In this document: positions 42,301-54,300 of the stretch, in pieces
How the letters are laid out: every line of letters starts with the position of its first letter
Position numbering within the stretch: position 1 is the stretch's first letter
The notes under the pieces: generated by a model
The model's input: the letters and a program-made list of their open reading frames with translations, nothing else
What the model was told of the DNA's origin: nothing
Databases searched by the model: none
Assembly (NCBI RefSeq): GCF_024166365.1
Contig: NC_064839.1
Coordinates: 16,416,878-16,480,877, forward strand
Source of the DNA: Elephas maximus indicus
Lineage: Eukaryota > Chordata > Mammalia > Proboscidea > Elephantidae
Direction of reading: 5' to 3'
Length of the DNA: 64,000 bases
Made by a program: the position numbers and the translations under genes

Positions 42301-45300
42301 GTTTGAGAAATGCTGAGCGTGTTCTTCCCTTTTTGTTCTGACTCCATGTCTTTGCACATTTCATTATAATAGTTTGTCTTCTCAAGCTGCCCTTTGAAAT
42401 CTGCTGTTCAGCCTTTACTTCATTACTTCCATTTGCTTTAGCTACTCTATATTCAAGAGCAAGTTTCAGAGTCTCTTCTGACATCCATTTTGGTCTTTTC
42501 TTTCTTTCCTGTCTTTTTAATGATCTTTTGCTTTCTTCATGTCTGATGTCCTTGATGTCATCCCACAACTCATCTGGTGTCAGTCAATGGTATTCAGTTA
42601 TTCTTGAGATTGTTTCTAAATCCTGGTGGAGTATTCTCAAGGTAGTATTTTGATTCTCGTGGACTTTTTAAAATTTTCTTCAGCTTCAGCTTGAACTCGC
42701 ATGCGAGCAATTGATGATCTGTTTCGCAGTCAGCCCCTGGCCTTGTTCTGACTGGTGATATTGAGCTTTCCATTGTCTCCTTCCTCAGATGTAGTGATTT
42801 GATTCCTGTATATTTCATCTGGTGAGGTCCACGTGTGTGGTCGTCATTTATGTTGGTGAAAGAAGGTATTTTCAATGAATAAGTTGTTTGTCTTGGAAAA
42901 TTGTATCATGCGACCTCTAGCATCATTTCTATCACCAAGGCCATATTTTCCAACTATTGATTCTTCTTCGTTTCTGACTTTTCCATTCCAAAAAACCAAG
43001 CCCGTTGCCATTGAGTCGATTCTGACTCATAGTGACCTAATCACCAGTAATTATCAATGCATCTTGATTGCATATTTGATCAATTTCAGAGTGCAGAAGT
43101 TGATAAAAATCTTCAATTTTTTCATCTTTGGCATTAGTGTCACCATTTCATCTAGGTTCTCAAATTTGTAGGAGTATGATTTTTTCATAGTATTGTGTTA
43201 TGATCCTCTTTATCTCAGTGGGGTCTGTTGTAATGATCATATTTTTATGCAAATAACGTGTGTACTTTACTTTTTTTGCCAACAATACCCTCCTTTCTCT
43301 TCAAGGTGTTTTCATAAGCATGCTATGCTAATTTTTTTAGGGCAACCTGTAACAACAACAACAAAAAAAGTAGCATAGCGCACTTATGAAATAACTTTGG
43401 GGGGGCATGTTTGCCAAAAATCTGTATAACACGTTATTTGCATAAAAATACAGTTTTGTCTCTTCTTGTTTTTTTCTTTTGTCAGTCTAATCAGTGGTTT
43501 GTCTCTTACTGATCCTTTCAAGGAACCAACTTCTGGTTTTGTTGATTCTTCCTATTGTTTTTCTGTTTTCTATTTCATTTATTTTGGCCCTGATGTTTAT
43601 TATTTCCTTTCTTCTGGTAGCTTTGGGCTTCTTTTGCTCTTTTCTATCTCTTCAACTTGTCACTTTAAGTTATTGGTTTTGGATCTTCTTTTTTTAATGT
43701 AGGCAGTTATTGCTATGAATTTCCCTCTGAATACTGCTTTTGCTGTGTCCCAAAGTTTTTGATACATTGTGTTTTCATTTTTGTTTGATTCTAAGTATTT
43801 TTTTTTAATAATTTTTATTGAGCTTTAAGTGAAGTTTACAAATCAAGTCAGTCTGTCACATATAAGCTTACATACACCTTACTCCATACTCCCACTTACT
43901 CTCCCCCCAATGAGTTAGTCCTCCAGTCTCTCCTTTCGTGACAATTTTGCCAATTTCTAACCCTCTCTACCCTCCTATCTCCCCTCCAGACAGGAGATGC
44001 CAACACAGTCTCAAGTGTCTACCTGATACAAGTAGCTCACTCTTCATCACTATCTCTCTCCAACCCATTGTCCAGTCCCTTCCATGTCTGATGAGTTGTC
44101 TTCGGGAATGGTTCCTGTCCTGGGCCAACAGAAGGTTTGGGGACCATGAGCGCCGGGATTCCTCTAGTCTCAGTCAGACCATTAAGTATGGTCTTTTTAT
44201 GAGAATTTGGGGTCTGCATCCCACTGATCTCCTGCTCCCTCAGGGGTTCTCTGTTGTGTTCCCTGTCAGGGCAGTCATCGGTTGTGGCCGGGCACCATCT
44301 AGTTCTTCTGGTCTCAGGATGATGTAAGTCTCTGGTTCATGTGGCCTTTTCTGTCTCTTGGGCTCATAGTTATCCTGTGACCTTGGTGTTCTTCATTCTC
44401 CTTTGATCCAGGTGGGTTGAGACCAATTGATGCATCTTAGATGGCCGCTTGTTAGCATTTAAGACCCCAGACGCCACATTTCAAAGTGGGATGCGAAATG
44501 TTTTCATAATAGAATTATTTTGCCGGTTGACTTAGAAGTCCCCTTAAGCCATAGTCCCCAAACCCCCGCCCTTGCTCTGCTGACCTTTGAAGCATTCAGT
44601 TTATCCCGGAAACTTCTTTGCTTTTGGTCCAGTCCATTTGAGCTGACCTTCCATGTATTGAGTATTGTCCTTCCCTTCACCTAAAGTAGTTCTTATCTAC
44701 TAACTAATCAGTAAATAACCCTCTCCCACCCTCCCTCCCTCCCCCTCCTTAACCACAAAAGTATGTGTTCTTCTCGGTTTGTACTATTTCTCAAGATTGA
44801 TTCTAAGTATTTTTTTAATTTCATTTTTTATTTCTTCTGTGTCTCAATAGTTTTTTAGTACTGTGTTGTTTCATTTCCATGTAATTATTATTTTTTCCTT
44901 ATTCTTCCTGTTGTTGATTTCTGCCTTCGTACCATTATGGTCAGAGAAGGTGCTGTGTATGATTTCAGTCTTTGTAAATTTGTTGAGACTTGTTTTGTGG
45001 CCTAGCATATGGGCTTTCTGGAAAATAATCTACATGCATTGTAGAAAAATGTGTATTGTTCTGATCATGGGTAGAGTCGCTCTGTATATGTCCATTAGGT
45101 CAAATTGGCTTATGATTTTAAGTCCTCAGTGTCCTTACTGATCTTCTTTTTAGATATTCTGTCTAGAATTCAAAGTCTTGTGTTGAAGTCCTCAAGTATT
45201 ATTGTACAATTATCTTTTTCTCCTTTCATGTTAGTATTTGTTTCTTGAGTTTTGGAGCATTGCTCTTAGGTGCAAATATATTTATAATTGTTTTGTGTTC

Positions 45301-48300
45301 TTGATGAATTGAACCTTTTAAGTAATGTTCTACTTTATCTCTTGTAATAGACTTTGATTTTAAATCAATTTTACTTGATATCAATATGGCCACTCCTGCT
45401 CTTTTTTGGTCACTGATTACATGGAATACGTTTTTCCATCCTTTTATTTTTTGGTCTGTTTGTGTCCTTAATGTCTAAGTTGTGTTTCTTGTAGGCAGGA
45501 AAAGGATGGATCATGTTTTTTTCCATTCTGTCACTCTCTGTCTTTTCCATGGGAAGTTTAGACCATTTACATTTCAGGTTATTACTGACAATGAAGTATC
45601 TATTTCATTTTGCTTAGTGTTTTTTTAGTATCTTAATTTCATCTTTAACTTTTTATTGCCATTTTTCTGTGTTTATCTGCTTTTCTGTGATGAGCCTTTT
45701 TGATTTCACCTTTTCTTCCATGTGTTTTTTCTAGATGTTTTATTAGTAGTTACCAGAAATACTACATTACACAACTTACAATTTCAACAACATTTATCAT
45801 ACAAACAAGTAACATAGAACATTAACATACTAAAACTATTTCTCCCTTCTCCTTTTGTGTTGGCAAGTCTTCGTTGAAATCTTCGTACATCCTGTATTTT
45901 ACAGAGAGCCCTGGTGACACAGTGGTTAAGAGCTCGGTTGCTAACCAAAAGGTCAGCAGGTCAAATCTACCAGCTGTTCCTTGGACACCCTGTGTGGCAA
46001 TTCTCCTTTGTCCTATAGGGTCCGTAAGAGTCAGAACTGACTCAACGACAGCAGGTTTGGTTTGACTTATGTTTTCTGGAGGTTCCCGCCACCCCCCCCC
46101 CCCCGCCCCATGTATATATTTGAGTATTTGTTTGATTTTTTTTCCATTTGAAAAACTCCCTTAAGTAATACTTGCAGAACTGGTTTGGTAGTGGCAAATT
46201 CCCAGAGCTTCTGTTTATTTGGGAATGTCTTAATTTCCCCCCCCCCCTTTTTTTTTTAATTTTATTGTGTTTTAGGTGAAACTTTATACAGCAAATTAGG
46301 TTCCTGTTTAACAATTTTTATACAGATTAGTTGTTCCATGACATTGTTATGGTTTTCACTATGTATCAGCATTCTCATTGTTTTCATTCTGTTTGTTCTT
46401 TTTCCATTGATATAGCTTCCTTTCCCCTCCTTGCCTTCTAATCTTTGCTTTTGGTTAATTTTTGACCGATTGGTTTTCGTATAGCTGATTGTTTAAGGGA
46501 GCACATTACACATGGAAGATACTGTTTATTTTATAAGCCGATCTATTATTTGGCTGAAAGGTGACTTCTAGGAGTGGCTTTAATACCATGTTCAAAGGGT
46601 ATCTTAAGGTGATAGCCTCGGGGCTTCTTCTAGTCTCTATCAGTCCAACAGGACTCGTCTTTCTTCGGAATTTGAATTTTGTTCTCTATTTTTCTCTCAT
46701 TCTATCTGGGACCTTCTGTTGTGTCCATGGTCAGAACAATCAGTAGTGGTAGCTGGGCACCATCTAGTTCTTCTGGTCTCTCTTCAAAAGAGGCCGTGGT
46801 TCATGTGGGTTATTAGTCCTATGGACTAGTTTTTTCTTTGAGCCTTTGGCTTCTATCATTCTCTTTGGCTCCAGATGACTAGAGACCAGTAATTATATCT
46901 GAGATGGCTGCTTGCAAGCTTTTAAGACCCCAGACACTACTCACCAAACTCGGTTGTGGAACATTATCTTTATGAACTCTGTTACGCCAATTGACTAAGC
47001 TGTCCCATGAGAGTGTGGTCCTAAGCTTTTTAACCCGATAAACCCATCCTGTGAGTTGTATAGATATGTCTAGGAAGTTTTTATAACTGTGCCTCCTATA
47101 TGCTTCGTCACATATATAGATATATGTGCAGCATACGCAAACATGTATGTATATATGCCTACACATAAACATCTGTACATGCATGTGGATATACTTGCAT
47201 ATGCCTTCCCATACACATATATCCACAAATGTCTACTTGCGTAACCACAGACATATTTTTTGGTTATTATTAAGCGTTGCGAAGTTGTATATGTTATAGC
47301 GTTTACCAAAGTTGTCCCTTTTTCTTGTGTATTTCTTAGTGTCTTTATTTACCTTGGTCACATTATGCAGACTTCACCCATATTTGGTATTGCCTTTCCC
47401 ACCTACAAAAATACAGGTGTCTCCTGTCTAGAAAGTGATTCCCCTCCCTCCTCTCTTCCATCCCTGGTAACTCTTGTTTTCTGTAGCTATATCTATTCTT
47501 GACTTTTTATAGTATTGGGACCATACAGTATTTGTCCTCTTGTAATTGACGTATTTCACTCAGCATGATGTCCTCCAGATTCATCCATGTTATAATACGC
47601 TTTGCAGTTCCCTTTATTTTTGAATGACAGCTTTGCTGGGTAAAGAATTCTTGATTGGCAGTTGTTTTCCTTTAATATTTATGTATGCCATTCCGTTATT
47701 TTTTGTCCTCCAGGGTTTCTGCAGAGAAATCTGCTCTAATTCTTATGGTAGACCCTTGATATGTTCTTTTCTCTTGCTGCTTTCAGCATTCTTTTATTGT
47801 CTTTGGTTTTCAAGAACTTTATTACTGTGCATCATGGAGTGGACCTCTTTGTACTTCTGTTTGAAGTTCATGTAACTTCCTCTGTTTGCAGGCTTGGTTC
47901 CTTATTCAGGTCTGGGAAATTCTGTGTGATTGTCTCTTGGAAAAATTTTTCTATGCCTTTATTATTATCATGGTGCTATCGAAATCCAAAAATTTTAATG
48001 TTAGATTTCTTAACTGAATCCCACATTTCCATTTGGATTTGTTCACAGTTCTTTGTTCTTTTCTCTTGTTTCTCTTGAGACTTAATAAGTTCAGTCACTC
48101 TGTCTTCTAGTTCACTTATTCTCTCTTCTTAAACCTTTTGTCAGATATTTCTCTTGCATTTTCGAATTCATTTATTTTATTCTTCAGTTTCAGTCTTTCT
48201 CTGTTGTTTTTTTTTAATGTTTTCGATCTCCTCATTGAGTTTCCTGTTTTCTATTCTGTTTCCTTGTCTCCATTAATTTGTTTCCTGTGTGTTCTTTTCT

Positions 48301-51300
48301 CTCTTTAAAAATATTTAGCATTGTTGTCTGAAAGTGTTATCATTTGTCCATTATCTTGGTCTCCATTGGAGAAATTTCTGCTTCTTCGTGTTCTTTTAAT
48401 TGAGCCCATCTCCTTTTGTGATCCTGTATGTTCTATTATTTTTTGTTGTTCGTGTTGCATTTTCATATCTTTTATAATCTGGGATTCAGTTGTCTGTTTC
48501 TCAAGGAATTATTTTTCTTAGATCTACCGCCACTATCTTCTATGTTCCACTAGAGGGCACTCTGGCCTTTTGGTTCTTTCATCTCTGAGTCGACAGTTCT
48601 GAGGATTATCTCTGTTAACTATCGGGTTCTAGTTTATCTCCATAGGTTTTACGTGTTTTGTAACGTTTTAAGTCCAAGGGTGTTTACTTTGGCTGGTTTT
48701 CCTGAAGGTGGCTACTTTACTGATGTGTGAGGGCCCCTCCATCTTCTGTGGATTTTGCTGTAGCCTTTTCAGATGCCTGCACATCTGGGCTGGATTCCTT
48801 CGCTTTGCTTTGTAGACTTGCCTTCACGAATTGCACATATGAGGGACTCTTCTGCTGGCCGCGGGTGGAAGTGGTAGTACACGCTGTCCTAATGCAAGGG
48901 TGGGAGTGCTTTTTTTCCTTCCCTCACTGGCAACCCTGAGCAGGCTTTCCCACGGTACCTAGTTGTGGGTAGGAAACCAATCGTTTCCCCTTGTTGCCTG
49001 TTTGTTTTATTTTTCTCGCCTTGCCTGATGGATGGGTCCTGCAGCTCTTCCATGGCTCTGGGTCCTAGTGCTGGCCAGCCCAGATGTCAGCCAGATTCAT
49101 TAGCGCTCACCTGCAGTGTCTTGATTTACCTGTACTCCTTCTGAAGTGTGTGGCTTGTGAATTCCCATAGCTAATCTCTGTCACCTTAATTGGCCTGTAC
49201 TTTCCTCATTTTAGCTCCAGTCCTGTGTTCTTTGTTCAGGTTCTTCCTATTCGAAAATGGTTGCAGTGAGTGAAGTCCTCTGGCTGCCAGTGGTCAGAAA
49301 CTCCCAGCTTCTCTGCAGACCCTAATCTCCTCTCCCCTGTTTCAGAACTCAGTTTGGCTCTGTAACACTTCAGTTGCCATCTGGAGCTCTGAGATTACTC
49401 AGTCTGTGCCTGTTTTCATTTGTTGTTCAGTGGGTTAGTTGGAGAATAAATCGGAGTGAGTGTTTACTCCACCATCTTGTCCCGCCTCCATCCGTAGCAC
49501 AGTGAATCTAAAAGGTAAAAGTTAACCAAAAACAAATTTTAAAAGAATTTTTAATCATCTTCATCAGCATTGAAATAAGAAAAGGGACTTAACAGCATAA
49601 AATTCAAAGTGGCAGCCCAGGACATGTATCAGTAAATGTCTAATACAGCTCTCAGCGACTCACATGTATTTATTTACTCTTTATAGAGAAAAGAATCTGG
49701 TGTGATTTCGTATGTGTTCTAATCCCGTAGCCCTCTTCTTCTACCTCCTCAAAGTGTATTAATTAGTCCACAAAATCTTGAGAATTTTTATTAACAATCA
49801 AATCTGTGAAAAAGCAAGCAGGAGAAGAATCTACATCCTATGATTTGGAGTATAATGGAACAAGTTATTGGGCAGAGAACATGGGTGTGATGGGGTAGTG
49901 ATGTAGAAAATCAGGGATTGCCTCTTAGAAGCAGAAATTGCTTGGTTGTGAATTAGAATTGCAGTAACGATAGTGTCTTAGTCAGGGCTCACTAAAGGAG
50001 GAAACCAGCATGGCATATACGAGGGTAGGTCAAAAAGTATTGCTACTGGGGTTCCAGTTTCTACATGCCGGGGTTTATTCCAAACAAAACGTGCTTAAAC
50101 ATGCTGCTGAGATCAGTAGATGGGTGCAGACAAGTTCTATCAGTAATACACTTGTTTTAGCCTCCGTAGGGTGCCTTCAAAAAAAAAAAAGGGGGTACTT
50201 CTTGTGCCATGGAAAAAAATGATTTTGAGGTGAAGGCTAATATAAAATTTTTAACAGAATTCAAGTGGACATCTTCCCAAATCACTGAAGCTTTGCAGCA
50301 ATTTTATGGGAATGCTGCCCCTCATAAAGCAACAGTTTTTAGATGGATCAAACATTTTAAGGAAGGTCAGGAAGACCTCAAAGATGAGCCAAGAGAGAAG
50401 ACTGGTTAGAAAGTTATGGCGACTGAAATCTCATTAGGTTTTCTTGAAGGACACAGGACAGTTACGGGGGGTTTATTATGAAGAAGTTTTAAGAAAATTG
50501 AAAACTGTATTAGTGAGAAGAAGGCCAGGAAAGTTGCACCGAGGAATTTTTTCCATCACAACAATGCACCTGCTCATTCTTTGAGGGTAGTAAGGGCTGT
50601 CCTACAAGAATTTTGTTGGGAAACCTTACCCCATCCACCCTACAGCCCTGATCTTGCCCCTTCAGATTTCTTTTTGTTCCAAAAACTCAAAGAACATTTA
50701 AAAGGAACACAATTTGAGTCCCTTGAGGATGCCAAAACTGTCATTTTGACATGGTATAAATCGAAGAGCACAGAATTCTTTGGTCAAGGGTTAGAGAGAT
50801 GGAAATACCACCTTCAGAAGGATATAGACCTAGATGAAGGATATGTAGAGAAACAGTAGCTTCACATGTTGATATTTTTGTTTAATAAAGGTTTTTGTGA
50901 TTTAGTAGTAGTACTTTTTTACTTACTGTCATGTGTCTGCGTGTGTGTGTGTGTATGTATGTGTATAAAATGTGTATGGGGGTTTGTAAAGTGGCTGAAG
51001 TGTGAGGATTGAAGGGCTACAACTCTATTCTGGCAATTCAGGTTAGAAGTAGAATTCGCTTGACCTAGAATTCTTCCAGTCATACAGATCAAGTAAATAT
51101 TTAGTAAATTTCCCATCTGTTGCACTTGTAGGGACACCGTGAGTAAGTAGCCAACACCCTAAGTCCATATGAGTCAGACTATTCTGATGACTGCTTTGAC
51201 TCTACTATCCCATATGGTAACCATGCCCACCTTGTCTCTGCCAACGAAATGCTGCCACTTGGCCCCTACCACCATGAGGTCCAATCGGCCCTATTGTAGT

Positions 51301-54300
51301 TAGGTGTCTTAATTTAGTTAGGGCAGTTTCCACTGTCAAATCTGACTTAATTAAAATAGCAACCACAGCAGTCTTCAAGGATGCTGGGGCTCCCATTGCA
51401 GATTTGTTCTTCTCCATTGTGGTAAAAGATGTGTCCTCTGGTTACTCCATGTGTGGATCTGTGGGTCTAACCTGATATATCCACTCTACCATGCCAACTA
51501 CCCTAACGCTTTGGATATCTTCTTCTACAGTATACCAAGGCAGGTCTGGTACTTCAACCTGATTTAGTGTAGGCCGTCATTTAATTCACGCTTCAGTGAC
51601 CCAACCAGATGAACTTTTATATCCTTTCGTAACTTCCCTAGCTGAAACGTTGAATGAAAAATCTGTGCTTAGTGGGCCCATATCAATAAACTTAGCCTTT
51701 ATGTTCCTTGCACCATTACCCACACCCTTCATAGCCATTCCAACACATATTCCCCAGGTTTATGTTTGTACATATTAGAAAACTCAAGCAGTTCTTTTGG
51801 AGTGTAGCATACCTCCTACTGGGTCACCCTTTGTACTTTACCTTTGGGGCTCACTGTGACTTAAGTGTAATTATAGGTCTAGAAGCAAAAAGGGGTGTTG
51901 GGGGTGGATCTTAGGACACTCAGCCCTGTCTTGTAATGTATCTGCCTCAGGCAGTGCCCCAGGCACCGCCCCAGGCGATATCTCAGACAAGGACTCTTCA
52001 GGCATAACAGGGTTAGTATCATGAGATGGGGGTAAGAAGAGTGATTCAGTGGAATTGAGGGGCTCAGTGTCCCCAACTTCTTGATTATCTGCCTGTATGC
52101 CCCATCCCAAGTTTTAGGTTCCCATTTCTTCCCAATCAGTGCCCTCCCTTAACTTCAGACACTACTTGAGATTGAGAAATAATTGGTGTTGTAATTCAGC
52201 CACTGTTAGAATAAGACTCTGGATTTGGTTTTTGACAGTATTAGCTCTGTTACTACAAGAAGTGAGGCATTCTTTCAGGGCATGAGTGGCAACTTTGAGG
52301 TCATTTATGCGGCATTTAAGCTGTGCTTCTGAAGCCCTAAGCTCGTATCTTTCTTTCACCACTTTGTCTAATGAAATTAGGACCAACCACCAACTTCCCT
52401 ATATTTCTCATGCTGACAGAATTGTAGAAAAGTGTCAGGCATGTGATCAACTAGAGCCTTGCTCTTCACCAGTACTTGATCTGTTGGTGATATTTTGCAT
52501 ATTAATATTGCCACCTCATTCCATGGATTAGGAGCACCCTCTTTCTACTGGAGGCAGAGTCATCAGTGCCTTTAAGATTAGTCAGTCATGAGAGCCAGTT
52601 TAGAAAACTCATCCTTACGATTTTGTTTCTCTAGAGCCACTTTCGGTACCAAATGTCTTAGGCTGGGTTCTCTAGAGAAGCAAAACCAGCAAAGTGTATA
52701 TATATGTAGAGAGGAAGAGATGAAGAGAGAGAGGTTTATCACAAGGAAATGGCTCATGCAGTTGTAGAGGCTGGCAGGTCCCAAGTCTGTGGGTTAGGCG
52801 TTAGAATAGAGGCTTCTCCTGACTCACATAGCTGCAGGGTCTGATGAACCCAAGATCATCCAGTAAGACAGCAGGCCACTGGGTCACAGGCTGTGGAGGT
52901 TGACAAATCCCAAGATTGGCAGGCAGTGTGGCAGGCTGCTGGCTTAAGTCCCAAGAACCAGAGATCAGATGATGATGAGCCAGATGCAGGATGCAGAGCA
53001 AGTAAGTGAGCTTTCTCAAAATGTCTATATATTGAGTGCTGACCACATCCCTGGGGAAACTCCCCTTAAAACTGATTGGCTGATGACAGCAGATTGCATT
53101 ACAGAGGATAACTACATCATTACATAACTGCCAAGTTATGTCATTACATAACTGCCAAACTTTCCATACGTACCTGCGAAATCACTGAGAATCAAGACCT
53201 AGCCAGGTGAACACATAACCTTAACCATCACATCTCCCTTCTTGATGTTTTACCTAAACCTCTGTGCTGCCTTTTCAGCATTTGCTTTAGTGATTACAAT
53301 GTGCATCTTTGACTCACTAGTACCTACCTTCAAATGATATTTTAATACTTTACATGCTAAGAACCATATGACAGAATAACTCTGTTTACCCTGCGCCCAC
53401 CATTTGTGTTTTTGTTTTCATATATTTCACTTCTATGTATGCTATGAGCTCCACATGTTGTTATTTTTGCATGAAATAGTCAATAGTTTTTGAAGAACTA
53501 TGCTCCTTCCGGAAGGCTGATGGTGTGGTGGTTTGGATCAGTTTAATTTGCAGTTGAGCTGCATCTGGGTTTTATTGCAGTTTTATTTATATTCAGTTCG
53601 TCTCTGCCTTAATAGTCCCTGCACTGAGACTTTGAATCAAGCATTGGCAAGACTTTGAGTATCTTGCTGTATTTTATAGCCTTGCTGCTACACTTTTGTC
53701 CCCTCCAAAATTTTCTTTGCTCTTGTTTTGTTCCTGGCTCTCTGCATGAAATAAAGTTGGCAAAGCATGCCCTTAGGTGGTAGAATGTGACTAGTATATG
53801 GCTCTGAATTTGGGGGGGTCATTGTTTCCTTGCCCTAGGTATTCCTGGGATGGAGAGCCACTGTTTCTGACCTGCCCTACACCAGAAGTCAGCGAGCTCC
53901 CAGCCTGTAGTCACTGCGGAGGCCGAAGGATATTTGAATTTCAGCTTATGCCAGCACTGGTCAGCATGCTCAGAAGTGCTAGCTTAGGTAATAAGCCCTT
54001 TGTTAATTTGAATTTGTTGATGCTCACCTTATTTTGGAATTATTTTAAAATATAAGACTACGTTTTATATTATTTTTTCCTTATAAAATATTACAAGCAT
54101 ATTATAGAAAATTTTGGAAATTGAAATTATTTTAAGAAAACCTATAGTCCACCCAATCTAACACAAACACTGCTATCGCTTTGGTTGATTTAAGGACAAG
54201 CTGTTTTCCATCCATAAACATTTTTTTCATGGCACTATTATATTATTTTGTTATATAATCAAAACTTAGTAGTCTTTTAAAAGGAACTTTTAAAAGATTG

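Larger units (their letters stand above)
34805..49490 (-). mobile_element. Old full-length L1, heavily interrupted
   Basis: Read on the minus strand the element runs from a 5' UTR (about 49490, GGCGGGACAAGATGGTGGAG) through ORF1-like sequence and the ORF2 endonuclease region (about 44.8-45.7 kb) and reverse transcriptase region (39.26-40.27 kb) to the 3' part of ORF2 (34.8-35.25 kb). L1 segments: 34805-35260, 38504-40270, 40621-40678, 43143-43241, 43449-43800, 44797-45903, 46064-46239 and 47606-49490. Insertions fill the gaps. The RT segment keeps a FADN version of the FADD motif and has frameshifts, so it is dead. Confidence 0.8.
50020..50930 (+). mobile_element. Mariner-family transposon with internally deleted transposase
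   Basis: The left terminal repeat is CGAGGGTAGGTCAAAAAGTA after a TA. The right end TACTTTTTTACTTACTGTCA is a decayed complement. 50209-50409 encodes the N-terminal DNA-binding part ([39 protein letters not shown]). 50555-50859 encodes the C-terminal catalytic part ([29 protein letters not shown]). About 100 codons between them, including the first catalytic aspartate, are missing, and the second (usually HDNA) is HNNA. It is inactive. Confidence 0.85.
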
